A DNA stretch of 64,000 nt, from contig NZ_VRKQ01000008.1 in assembly GCF_008056315.1 (NCBI RefSeq), forward strand, positions 372,001-436,000, in the 5' to 3' direction. The DNA comes from Seonamhaeicola maritimus (GTDB taxonomy: Bacteria > Bacteroidota > Bacteroidia > Flavobacteriales > Flavobacteriaceae). Below are positions 45,286-54,288 of the stretch, one piece after another; position 1 is the stretch's first letter, and each line of letters starts with the position of its first letter. The position numbers and the translations under genes were made by a program. The notes below the pieces were generated by a model. That model had not been told where the DNA came from and searched no databases. It saw only the letters and a program-made list of their open reading frames with translations.

Positions 45286-46332
45286 ATGAGTACCACAAAA
45301 TCCAATTTCGGAAACTATAACGATATAGCTGTTGAGCAATATACTTTATCAAATGATAATGGTATGGAAGTTAAAATAATGAACTACGGAGCTACAATTA
45401 CTTCTTTAAAAGTGCCAGTAAAAGGTGGTGGTATTAGAGAAGTGGCTTGTGGTTTTGATACTTTTGAAGGTTATTTTGCAGAGGATTACAAGAATAATGC
45501 ACCATATTTTGGTTGTACGGTAGGACGCTATTGCTCTCAAATAAAAGATGCGAAATTTACTTTGAATGGGAAAGAATATAGTTTAGCAGATAACTGTGGG
45601 CCAAACAATTTACATGGTGGTGCAGTTGGTTTTGATAAGAAAATATGGTCTTCAGAAGAAGTTAATATTGACGGGGCTAGTGCTGCACTTAAAATGAGGT
45701 TAACAAGTGAAAGTTTAGAAGAAGGCTATCCTGGAAATGTTGAGGTTTCTGTAACATTTAGTTTAAATAATAATAATGAATTAAGCATAGATTATTTAGC
45801 AACTCCAGATGCAGATACACCATTATCACTTACAAATCATACGTATTTCAACTTATCAGGTTTCTCTGAAACAGTTGAAAATCATATGGCCCAAGTGAAT
45901 ACTAATACACGATTGGAAACTGATGATACGGGCGCAGCCACAGGTGTGATTTTAAACCTTGATGGAAAAGCAGATGACTTAAGAACTGGCAAGCGTATAG
46001 CAGATGTACATGCGGCAATGGGTGATGGTTTTGAACATTTTTATGTATTTGATAATCCGAACTCCGATTTACAACAAACAGCTATTGTTTCTAATCCATC
46101 AGGAGATTTAAGCTTAGAAGTATTTACCACTGAGCCATGTATGTTATTGTATACTGGAAAGTATACTTCAGACGATTTAAAGCGTGAAGACGGTACTCAA
46201 TTTGGTAAGTACAGGGGGTTTTGTTGTGAAACACACCGTTATCCTAACGGACCAAATATTGAAAATTCTCCAGGATCTATTACAAAGGCAGGAGAGACAT
46301 TTAAAACCACTACTATTTTTAAATTTAAATAA
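45286..46332 (+). CDS. galM: Aldose 1-epimerase
   Basis: 348 residues, full length for GalM. Typical segments are NYGATITSLKVP near 32, GRYCSQI near 80, NLHGGAVGFDKKIW near 107 and the catalytic His in LTNHTYFNLSG (about 180-190); the C-terminal CCETHRYPNGPN holds the catalytic Glu. No signal peptide is seen, so it is probably cytoplasmic. It would speed anomer exchange of galactose or anhydro-galactose released from the galactan. It is followed by a sugar transporter gene 33 bp on. Confidence 0.9.
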   Translation: MSTTKSNFGNYNDIAVEQYTLSNDNGMEVKIMNYGATITSLKVPVKGGGIREVACGFDTFEGYFAEDYKNNAPYFGCTVGRYCSQIKDAKFTLNGKEYSLADNCGPNNLHGGAVGFDKKIWSSEEVNIDGASAALKMRLTSESLEEGYPGNVEVSVTFSLNNNNELSIDYLATPDADTPLSLTNHTYFNLSGFSETVENHMAQVNTNTRLETDDTGAATGVILNLDGKADDLRTGKRIADVHAAMGDGFEHFYVFDNPNSDLQQTAIVSNPSGDLSLEVFTTEPCMLLYTGKYTSDDLKREDGTQFGKYRGFCCETHRYPNGPNIENSPGSITKAGETFKTTTIFKFK

Positions 46333-46365
46333 GAACCAATTAATACTAACTAAAAACTGAATATT

Positions 46366-47379
46366 ATGATTGAAGGTATTTTATTTGCGATTTTCGCTGG
46401 ATTAGTACTGGGGCTATATGCGCTCCCAGAAAAATTTACCAAAGATTTTAAATACGAAAACACATGGAGTTTATTCTTCTTGTTAACCATGTTCGTGGTA
46501 CCAATTATTGCTTCTATAACTCTAATTAACGGTTTCGGAGATATTTTCGGAAACATGCCAACAGACATTTGGATTAAAATGGGTTTAACTTCATTCTTGT
46601 GGGGAATTGGTGTAATGATGTGGAGTAAAGCTATTAATCATATTGGCTTATCCTTAGGGTTTTCATTGTTTATTGGAACCATTATTTTGGTTGGGTCATT
46701 GTTGCCTTACATTGAAGAAGGCTTACCAGAATCAAATGTATTAACGGCTGTATTAATTGGACTAGCAGTAGTACTTGTTGGTATTTTTGCTAATGGTAAA
46801 GCGGGTCTGTTAAGAGAGAAAGATGAGGCCAAAGAAGATGAGGAAACTGGAAAGGGGTCTATGGTAACAGGAATTTTAATTGCTGTAATTGGTGGGTTAT
46901 TAGCTACCGGGTTTAGTTATGCTAACGCAGCCGGTAGACCATATTTACATGAAGCTTCTCAAGCGGCAGGTAATGCAGAATGGGTAACGGCTGTTGCGGT
47001 TATGTTCCCAATATTTTTAAGTGGAGGTATTGTGATGACAGCGTTTTTCTTGTGGCAATTATCTCAGAAAAAGGCTTGGGGAGATTTTAAAACACCTGCC
47101 TTTGGTAAGAATTTCGTGTTAATTTTAATCATGGCTGTATTCCATTATGGAGCTTCGGCATTATTTGCTTTTGCTGCTTATAAACTCGGTAATAGTGGAA
47201 ATACAGTGGGGTATGCAATTTTTAACACCTCATGTGTTGTAACGGCAATTATGAGTGGTATTATAACTAAAGAGTGGGTTAAGGCTTCAGGAAAGGCTAA
47301 GGGCTTTTTATACTTAGGTTTATCTTGTATGGTAATAGGTATTATTGTTGTGGCTTATGCTAATAGTTTAGCTGCTTAA
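46366..47379 (+). CDS. RhaT/GRP-family sugar transporter
   Basis: 337 residues with about ten membrane segments. The opening IEGILFAIFAGLVLGLYALPEKF and the central glycine-rich helices fit the L-rhamnose-proton symporter (RhaT) branch of the drug/metabolite transporter superfamily. A charged loop (about 148-165) lies between the halves. As last gene of the operon for anhydro-L-galactose use it probably imports L-anhydro-galactose or another L-sugar; rhamnose itself has no catabolic genes here. A strong terminator follows at 47401. Confidence 0.8.
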   Translation: MIEGILFAIFAGLVLGLYALPEKFTKDFKYENTWSLFFLLTMFVVPIIASITLINGFGDIFGNMPTDIWIKMGLTSFLWGIGVMMWSKAINHIGLSLGFSLFIGTIILVGSLLPYIEEGLPESNVLTAVLIGLAVVLVGIFANGKAGLLREKDEAKEDEETGKGSMVTGILIAVIGGLLATGFSYANAAGRPYLHEASQAAGNAEWVTAVAVMFPIFLSGGIVMTAFFLWQLSQKKAWGDFKTPAFGKNFVLILIMAVFHYGASALFAFAAYKLGNSGNTVGYAIFNTSCVVTAIMSGIITKEWVKASGKAKGFLYLGLSCMVIGIIVVAYANSLAA

Positions 47380-47400
47380 ATATTTTACATAGATATTTTC

Positions 47401-47434
47401 AAAAGTGTACCGTAATTACGGTACGCTTTTTTTT
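47401..47434 (+). terminator. Rho-independent terminator ending the galactan catabolic operon
   Basis: The palindrome GTACCGTAATTACGGTAC, extended by AAAAG/CTTTT, is followed by eight T. The rest of the 47380-47648 gap has GTATAGTT (47446) and AAGTATAG (47473), which resemble part of the 22-bp motif, and a 9-of-12 match to GAACATWTGTTT at 47563-47574. Confidence 0.95.
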
Positions 47435-47648
47435 GTGTAAAATATGTATAGTTGGAAATAAAGACCAAAAACAAGTATAGAATAATCAGTTTAATTGAAG
47501 ATTCTCTATGATTGATTAAGTTTGAAATTCCTATGATTAAGCTTTTTCAGATTTGAATAATTAATCATATGTTATACGATAAGGGTTAAAATTTATATTA
47601 ATGAATAATCTATTGCAGTATTTTGCGCCAAATACTAAAACGCATTAA

Positions 47649-49853
47649 ATGAAACTAAACCAATTTTACTTTTTAACAGCTTTGTCTGTTTTTATCTTAC
47701 TTTCTAGTTGTAAAGAAAAGGAAAAGGAGTATTCCGATGTTATTTATGAAAAACCAGAAATAGTTAAGATTCCTTCTGTAGATTTTTTATCGCCAGAGGA
47801 AAGTTTAAAAACCATGCATCTCCCAGAAGGTTACCGTATGAAACTGGTTGCAAGTGAACCTATGATTAATGAACCAGTAGCTATGGAATGGGATGCCAAT
47901 GGTAAATTATATGTAGCGGAAATGCTTACTTATATGCAGGATATTGATGGGACAGATGAAAACGAGCCTTGGAGTAGAATATCCGTCTTAGAAGACACCG
48001 ATAATGATGGTAAAATGGATAAAAGCACCGTGTTTATTGATAGTCTGGTATTACCAAGAATTATTATGCCTTTAGATGACAGACTTATCGTTGGAGAAAC
48101 CTATAACCGAGATATGTGGAGTTACCGAGATACAGATGGAGATAATGTGGCAGATGAAAAAGTACTACTACTAAAAAGTCATAAAAGAGATAATGCTAAT
48201 TTAGAACATCAGTCGGCTAGCATGCTTTGGGGTATTGATAATTGGCTATATCTTTCAAGAGGTTCTGTTAGATATAAATTTGCACATAATAAAATAGAAA
48301 CTGATACTATGTTGGATGCTCCAAGTGGGCAATGGGGGTTAACTCAAGACGAAGTCGGGCAGTTGTATTATTCCAGTGCAGGAGGTGAAAATTCAGCTTT
48401 AGGATTTCAACAGCACCCATCTTATGGGAATTTAGAATTGAAGGGCCAAAAAGAAGAGGATTTTGAAGCTGTATGGCCAATTATTGGTACGCCAGATGTT
48501 CAAGGAGGGCTGAAACGATTGAGAGAAGATGGTACCTTGAATCATTTTACGGCAAGTTGTGGGCAAGCTATATTTTTAGGTGATAAATTACCACCAAGTC
48601 TTTATGGAGATTTATTCATTCCAGAACCAGTTGGGAGGTTGATACGAAGAGCCAAAGTGGAACATGTTGATGGGAAAGCAGTTTTGAGTAATCCTTATCA
48701 TGAAACGGAGTTCTTAGCCTCCACTGATTCCAATTTCAGACCCGTGGATATGAAAACAGGTCCGGACGGTTGTTTGTATGTTGTTGATATGTATCGTGGA
48801 ATTATTCAAGAAGGGAACTGGGTTAGAAAAGGAAGTTTTTTACGTCCAGTTGTTGAGAAAATGGGCTTCGATAAAAATATTGGAAAAGGAAGGATTTACA
48901 GAATTGTACATGATGATATCAAACCTTCAAAAAAGGAAAAACTACTTAGTAAGTCAACTGAGCAATTGCTGCCTTATTTAGGTCATGATAATGGTTGGTA
49001 TAGATTGACAGCTCAAAAACTAATTATTTTAAAAGACGATAAATCTATCGTTCCAAAGTTGCAGAAAATAGTAGAAGGAGATGATCTACCATTAGCTAGA
49101 TTACATGCATTATGGACTTTAGACGGCTTAGGTGCTATTGAAGAAAATACGCTTGTAGGAGCATTAAATGATGAAGATTCAAGAATTAAGCAAGCAGCCT
49201 TAAGAATATCAGAACCTTTACTAAAGAAAGGTAATGAAACTGTTTTTAATGCTATGTCTAGCTTAAAAGAAGATTCTGATATTGAAATTCCACTTCAACT
49301 TATTCGGTCTTTTGGAACCAATAAAACGGATAAAACTAAAGCCGTTATTCAAGAAATTATGGATGCTCATTCTGAAAACGAAGTGGTTGCAATGGTAGGA
49401 AGTGAAAACTTAAAAGAAGTGCCTCCCGTTATTGAGCAACTTAAAAAGAAGCATGTTTTGAAAAGTGGGCAAATAAAAAATGCTATAGTTGAAGGGTATA
49501 AAAATTATACCAGCATTTGTGCTGCTTGTCATGGACCCCAAGGGAAAGGCATAGAAGGATTAGCTCCAACTTTAGTGGGGTCACCTAGGGTTACAGGGAA
49601 TCCGGAAGTTGCCATTAAAATTTTAATGGACGGATTAACTGGACCTATTGACGGTAAGGAATATTCTGGTGTCATGGTAGGAATGAAACATCAAGGAGAT
49701 AAGTGGTTAGCAGATGTATTAACATACATTAGAAGTGAGTTAAATGATGCCGGTGCTGTTCCCGAATGGCGATTCAAAAACATTAAAAAGAAGAAAGGTA
49801 TTAAAGAAAGAGATTCGTATTGGACTATTGAAGAATTATATAAAAAGGAATAA
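47649..49853 (+). CDS. PVC-type heme-binding protein: propeller dehydrogenase-like, HEAT-like and cytochrome c domains, lipoprotein
   Basis: 734 residues with a lipoprotein signal ending at Cys21 (LLSSCKEK). A membrane-bound-dehydrogenase-like beta-propeller (about 50-410, with GYRMKLVASEP, WDANGKLYVAEMLTYMQD and GPDGCLYVVDMYRG) is followed by helical HEAT-like repeats (about 425-600) and a C-terminal cytochrome c domain with C624-AAC-H628. This order is typical of the large proteins of Planctomycetes and Verrucomicrobia. The propeller looks like soluble glucose dehydrogenase folds, so oxidation of a sugar with electron transfer to heme is a reasonable guess. It is encoded 4 bp before the DUF5060 gene and near the P450 gene. 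Confidence 0.82.
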   Translation: MKLNQFYFLTALSVFILLSSCKEKEKEYSDVIYEKPEIVKIPSVDFLSPEESLKTMHLPEGYRMKLVASEPMINEPVAMEWDANGKLYVAEMLTYMQDIDGTDENEPWSRISVLEDTDNDGKMDKSTVFIDSLVLPRIIMPLDDRLIVGETYNRDMWSYRDTDGDNVADEKVLLLKSHKRDNANLEHQSASMLWGIDNWLYLSRGSVRYKFAHNKIETDTMLDAPSGQWGLTQDEVGQLYYSSAGGENSALGFQQHPSYGNLELKGQKEEDFEAVWPIIGTPDVQGGLKRLREDGTLNHFTASCGQAIFLGDKLPPSLYGDLFIPEPVGRLIRRAKVEHVDGKAVLSNPYHETEFLASTDSNFRPVDMKTGPDGCLYVVDMYRGIIQEGNWVRKGSFLRPVVEKMGFDKNIGKGRIYRIVHDDIKPSKKEKLLSKSTEQLLPYLGHDNGWYRLTAQKLIILKDDKSIVPKLQKIVEGDDLPLARLHALWTLDGLGAIEENTLVGALNDEDSRIKQAALRISEPLLKKGNETVFNAMSSLKEDSDIEIPLQLIRSFGTNKTDKTKAVIQEIMDAHSENEVVAMVGSENLKEVPPVIEQLKKKHVLKSGQIKNAIVEGYKNYTSICAACHGPQGKGIEGLAPTLVGSPRVTGNPEVAIKILMDGLTGPIDGKEYSGVMVGMKHQGDKWLADVLTYIRSELNDAGAVPEWRFKNIKKKKGIKERDSYWTIEELYKKE

Positions 49854-49856
49854 ACC

Positions 49857-51665
49857 ATGTTAACAAAAAAGACATCGCTGTTATTATTAATAGTTGCATT
49901 TCTATCATTTCAGATTAGTGATGCTCAAAAGATTATTGGAGAACTTAAGAAATGGCATAAAGTAACTTTAAATTTTGAAGGACCTGAAACATCCGAAGAT
50001 GCTGAGGAGAATCCGTTTTTGAACTACAAATTAGATGTAACCTTCAAACATGAGTCTGGTAAAACTTATGTAATTCCAGGTTATTATGCGGCTGACGGTA
50101 ATGCTGCTAATACGGGAGCAACTTCTGGTAATGTTTGGCGCGTGCATTTTTCTCCTGATCAAATAGGGAGGTGGAGTTATAAAGTTAGGTTTGTTAAACA
50201 TAAATGGGCAGCTGTTCGTGTATCCAATAAATTGAAATCTGCAGGATTTATGGATAAAAAAGAAGGAGAGTTTACCGTTACTGATACAGACAAGACAGGG
50301 AAAGACATGCGTGCCAAAGGTCGTTTACAATATGTTGGTGAGCGTTACTTGAAATTTGCAGGAACTGGTGAGTATTTCTTAAAATGTGGAGCCGATGCAC
50401 CTGAGAATTTCTTAGCTTATGATGAGTTTGATGGTACGTTTCATAATGATGGTAAAAAAGATGATTTAGTAAAATCTTGGGAAGCTCACGAACAAGATTG
50501 GAAAGATGGTGATCCAACTTGGAAAGACGGAAACGGAAAAGATATCATTGGAGCGGTTAATTACTTAGCCTCAAAAGGTATGAATGTGTTCTCATTTATT
50601 ACCATGAATATTGAAGGTGATGATAAAAATGTGTTCCCTTATGTAGATTATAATACTTATGACAGGTTTGATGTGTCAAAGCTGGACCAATGGGAAATAG
50701 TGTTTTCGCATGGTGAAAAGTTAGGGATGTTTTTGCATTTTAAAACATTGGAAGCCGAAAATCAAGGTCTTTTAGATAATGGAGGAACTGGGCTTTATAC
50801 CAAACTGTACTACCGGGAATTAATTGCACGTTTCGGACATCATTTGGCGTTAAACTGGAATTTATGTGAAGAAACTGGAGATTGGCAAAATCCACCGAGA
50901 ACATTTCCTGTTGATGTTCAAGGACGATTAACATTGGCTAATTACGTGTCTAATATCGACCCTTATAATCATCATATAGTGATTCATAATGGTAACTGGT
51001 ATACTGGAATTTATGGAAAGGACAGTAAGTTTACAGGAGCGTCTTTACAAACCAATAGAACTGATTTTGGAAACGTTCATAAGCAGGTGCTAAGAATTTT
51101 AAAAGAAGCGGATGCTGAAGGTAAAACTTGGGCGGTTGCTTGTGATGAACCAGGTGATGCGCAACACTCTTTAGTTCCAGATAAAGACAATCCAGAACAT
51201 AACAATGCAAGAAAAAATGGCCTTTGGGGCGCAATGATGGCTGGAGCTTGGGGTACTGAGTGGTATTTTGGTTATAAGCATGACCATTCAGATTTAACGT
51301 GTCAGGACTACCGATCTAGAGATTTATTTTGGGACCAAGGAAAAATCTGTTTAGACTTTTTTAATGATAATAAGATTCCTGTACAGGATATGACTTCGAA
51401 TGATAGTTTAATTTCTTCGGAAGGTGATTATGTTTTGGCTCATGAGGGAAAAAGCTATGTAGTCTTCTTAAAAAATGGGGGTGAGTCTACACTTGATTTA
51501 AAAGATAATTCAGGCGAATATTCCGTTTTGTGGTATAATCCAAGAACTGGTGGTGAATTGAAAAAAGGAAAAGTAAAAACCATTAAAGGTTCTGGAAAAC
51601 AATCTTTAGGCTTACCTCCGAAAGATAAGGACCAAGACTGGGCAGTTTGGGTAACAAAGAAATAA
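49857..51665 (+). CDS. DUF5060-containing putative glycoside hydrolase
   Basis: 602 residues with a signal peptide (to about Ala23, QISDAQ). A DUF5060 beta-sandwich (about 30-115, with HFSPDQIGRWSYKVRF) is followed by a TIM-barrel-like region (about 160-510, with LASKGMNVFSFITMN, LALNWNLCEETGDWQ and TWAVACDEPGDA) and a small C-terminal beta domain. Glu343 and Glu344 in NLCEETGD and the Glu in CDEPGD are possible catalytic acids. DUF5060 is common next to barrel domains in agar- and carrageenan-degrading marine bacteria. I cannot assign a GH family. It is encoded between the PVC-type cytochrome and the P450, probably in one operon. Confidence 0.7.
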   Translation: MLTKKTSLLLLIVAFLSFQISDAQKIIGELKKWHKVTLNFEGPETSEDAEENPFLNYKLDVTFKHESGKTYVIPGYYAADGNAANTGATSGNVWRVHFSPDQIGRWSYKVRFVKHKWAAVRVSNKLKSAGFMDKKEGEFTVTDTDKTGKDMRAKGRLQYVGERYLKFAGTGEYFLKCGADAPENFLAYDEFDGTFHNDGKKDDLVKSWEAHEQDWKDGDPTWKDGNGKDIIGAVNYLASKGMNVFSFITMNIEGDDKNVFPYVDYNTYDRFDVSKLDQWEIVFSHGEKLGMFLHFKTLEAENQGLLDNGGTGLYTKLYYRELIARFGHHLALNWNLCEETGDWQNPPRTFPVDVQGRLTLANYVSNIDPYNHHIVIHNGNWYTGIYGKDSKFTGASLQTNRTDFGNVHKQVLRILKEADAEGKTWAVACDEPGDAQHSLVPDKDNPEHNNARKNGLWGAMMAGAWGTEWYFGYKHDHSDLTCQDYRSRDLFWDQGKICLDFFNDNKIPVQDMTSNDSLISSEGDYVLAHEGKSYVVFLKNGGESTLDLKDNSGEYSVLWYNPRTGGELKKGKVKTIKGSGKQSLGLPPKDKDQDWAVWVTKK

Positions 51666-51728
51666 TTAGACATATTTCTTTTACATCAAAACATATAATT
51701 CTAATTTAGGAGCTTAACTTAAGAAGCC

Positions 51729-53135
51729 TTGAATAAAGAACAAATAAAAATAAAGGACCTGCCAACTCCTAAAGGAGCTTTCTTGGTAGGTCATTTACCT
51801 CAGTTTAATGCCCATAATAAACATCAAGTATTAGAACGGTGGGTGGAAGAATGTGGTGACCTTTTCAAAATTAATTTTGTTGGTAAAGAGTTTGTGGTTT
51901 CCGCTAACCCAATTATTAATGCTGAAATTTTAAAACTAAGACCAGAAAAGTTTAGACGTTTTTCTAAAATTGATGAGATACTCAGAGAAATGGGAGTGGT
52001 TGGTGTTTTTAATGCCGAAGGAGACATATGGAAGCTACACAGAAAAATCACCGCTGAAGCCTTAAATGCTAAAAAAGTAAGAGAAAACTATGATGTTATT
52101 CTTGATAAAACGAATCGACTTTTAGGAAAATTCAAAGGTTATTCTCAAAGCAATAAGCCAATAGATATTCAAAAAGAACTCATGGCGTTTACCATTGATG
52201 TTACTACAGCCATAGCTTTCGGGTATGAGTTGGATACCATAAATAATAAGGCCGATAGTTTTCAACAGCATTTAGAGTGCATTTTTCCAATGATAAATGA
52301 GCGCGTTACGGCACCAATACCCCTTTGGAAAGTCATAAAAAGAAAAAAGGATAAAGAATTGGAGCGTTCTATAGCTGCTATTGAAAAAATCATTTATCAG
52401 TTTATTGAAGAGGCTCGAGTAAGATTAGTAGAGAACCCAGAACTGAAATCAAATCCAACCAACTTTTTAGAGGCTCTTTTGTCTGATGGCAATGATGTTG
52501 ATTTTACTAATGAAGAAATATATGGCAACATTTTCACCATGTTATTGGCCGGAGAAGACACCACCTCTAATTCCATTTCTTGGGCCATTTATTTTCTGTC
52601 ACAAAATCCGGAAATAGTTAAAAAGGTTAGGGCCGAGGCTCATGCTGTGTATGGAAATTCTGAAGTACCTCAAACAAATAAAGAGTTGTTGAAATTAAAG
52701 TATACCAATGCGGTTGTTCAGGAGGTAATTAGGTTAAAACCAACTACGCCTCAACTTTATATGGAAGCTTTAGAGACCTTGACTATAGAGGGTTTTGCTA
52801 TTCCAAAGAATACAAAAGTGATACTTCAAACCAAGGTAGCCCAAACCAATGAGGCATATTTTTCAAACCCAAATGATTTTAGTCCGGAGCGTTGGTTGAA
52901 ATCGGAATGTCCTATGCATCAAAATCATTCACCTGAAATGATAAAAGCTTTTGGTGGTGGGCCTCGTTTTTGTCCAGGAATGAAACTTGCAATAAACGAA
53001 ATGGTAATTTTACTATCGGTTTTATGTAAACATTTTGATTTTAAAATGACTGTAAAACCAGAAGATGTAAAAGAGCAATTCTCCTTTACAATGTACCCTG
53101 AAAATTTATTTATTCAATTATTAAAGGCTAATTAA
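51729..53135 (+). CDS. Soluble cytochrome P450, candidate 6-O-methyl-galactose demethylase
   Basis: 468 residues from a TTG start. An in-frame TAA at 51720 and no in-frame ATG before codon 88 force this start; AGGAG lies at 51708-51712. P450 marks are all present: I-helix AGEDTTS (274-280), ExxR at Glu332-Arg335 and heme-ligand Cys415 in FGGGPRFCPG. No N-terminal anchor, so cytoplasmic. In Zobellia and Formosa, P450s of porphyran loci demethylate 6-O-methyl-D-galactose to galactose and formaldehyde, using a ferredoxin and its reductase. Neither partner is in the window. Context, not sequence alone, supports that role. It overlaps the convergent Gfo/Idh/MocA gene by four bases. Confidence 0.86.
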   Translation: MNKEQIKIKDLPTPKGAFLVGHLPQFNAHNKHQVLERWVEECGDLFKINFVGKEFVVSANPIINAEILKLRPEKFRRFSKIDEILREMGVVGVFNAEGDIWKLHRKITAEALNAKKVRENYDVILDKTNRLLGKFKGYSQSNKPIDIQKELMAFTIDVTTAIAFGYELDTINNKADSFQQHLECIFPMINERVTAPIPLWKVIKRKKDKELERSIAAIEKIIYQFIEEARVRLVENPELKSNPTNFLEALLSDGNDVDFTNEEIYGNIFTMLLAGEDTTSNSISWAIYFLSQNPEIVKKVRAEAHAVYGNSEVPQTNKELLKLKYTNAVVQEVIRLKPTTPQLYMEALETLTIEGFAIPKNTKVILQTKVAQTNEAYFSNPNDFSPERWLKSECPMHQNHSPEMIKAFGGGPRFCPGMKLAINEMVILLSVLCKHFDFKMTVKPEDVKEQFSFTMYPENLFIQLLKAN

Positions 53136-54250
53136 ATCAAAATTCTTGCTCCGTTTTGTTCTAAAGATTTAAAAATAGCTTCAATCACTTTCATGTCTTT
53201 TAGACCTTCTTCACCTGGAACGATAGAATCGGTGTTGTTTTTAACATTAAGTGCAAAAGCATCCATTTGAGCCTGTTGTTGGTTGAACTTTGGGAATTCT
53301 AAAATCTCATCCTTTATAAAACCTTTTATGCCACCGTAGCCATACGAAGGCATTAATTGTGCCTTCCCTTTTTGAGCACTCACAAATAAGCTATTTACAC
53401 TCATGGCGTAGGAAGTAGTTGAGTTAGAGATTTTTCCATCAGGAAATTCCATTTGCCAAGTAATGGTTTCATTTACCTCTTTAAATTTTTCATTACCCGA
53501 ATTGAAGGCCTGAGCTCTTAAGGCAATTGGTTCTTGTCCAAAACTATAACGACAGGCTTGTATGCAATACACTCCAACATCCATTAAAGCTCCACCCCCA
53601 GCTAAATCTTTTTTTAATCTCCATTGAGTTGGATCACCAATGGTAAAAGCAAAATCAGCATTCACATAATTAATGGAACCAAGCGTGTTTTCTTTAGAAA
53701 GGTTAATGATTCTTTTATGATAAGGGTCAAATTGTAAACGATATCCAATGGATAGCTTAACATTATTGTCATCACAAGCTTTAATCATAGCCTTACATTC
53801 TGCTACCGAAACTGCCATAGGTTTTTCGCAAATAACGTGCTTGCCAGCTTTAGCTGCTCTAATAGTAAATTCGGCATGCATGGAATTTGGTAATACTATG
53901 TAAACAATATCTATATCTTTATTTGACGCGATGTCATCAAAGTTCTCATAGTTATAAATGTTCCCCTTAGGAATGTTGTATTTTTTTGCCCATTCTTTTT
54001 CTTTTTCTTTAGTTCCAGTAACAATGGCGGACAGATAACAATGTTCAGTTTCTAATAGGGAAGGTGCCAATTGACCTTTTGAATAATTCCCTAAACCTAC
54101 CAAGGCAATACCAAGTTTATCCTTACCTGATGAACCACAACTTGTGGCCAAAGCTGAATTTAAGGGCAACCCAATGCTCAGGGCACTTAGTCCTAAGGCT
54201 GAGGTTTTTATAAAGTCTCTTCTAGGAACTAGGTTTTTTTTCGAAGCCAT
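53132..54250 (-). CDS. Tat-exported Gfo/Idh/MocA family oxidoreductase
   Basis: 372 residues. A Tat signal VPRRDFIKTSALGLSALSIG (Arg10-Arg11) precedes a Rossmann domain with GIALVGLGNYSKG (about 46-58) and the family motif ICEKPMAVS (about 139-147), then an alpha/beta C-terminal domain (about 165-365). Export of a folded NAD(P)-binding protein implies a tightly bound cofactor, as in glucose-fructose oxidoreductase. It is the last gene of the GH2-GH16-GH-like operon. Possible roles are oxidation or epimerisation of a released sugar, or an oxidation-assisted glycoside cleavage; the sequence does not decide. Confidence 0.85.
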   Translation of the reverse strand: MASKKNLVPRRDFIKTSALGLSALSIGLPLNSALATSCGSSGKDKLGIALVGLGNYSKGQLAPSLLETEHCYLSAIVTGTKEKEKEWAKKYNIPKGNIYNYENFDDIASNKDIDIVYIVLPNSMHAEFTIRAAKAGKHVICEKPMAVSVAECKAMIKACDDNNVKLSIGYRLQFDPYHKRIINLSKENTLGSINYVNADFAFTIGDPTQWRLKKDLAGGGALMDVGVYCIQACRYSFGQEPIALRAQAFNSGNEKFKEVNETITWQMEFPDGKISNSTTSYAMSVNSLFVSAQKGKAQLMPSYGYGGIKGFIKDEILEFPKFNQQQAQMDAFALNVKNNTDSIVPGEEGLKDMKVIEAIFKSLEQNGARILI

Positions 54251-54288
54251 TTTAACTGGTTTAAGGTTAGTTTCTTAAAGATAAGTGA

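Noticed and set aside
46366-47379. RhaT-like gene as evidence for rhamnose or ulvan use
   Set aside because: No rhamnose isomerase, rhamnulokinase or ulvan lyase is in the window; the family transports other sugars as well.
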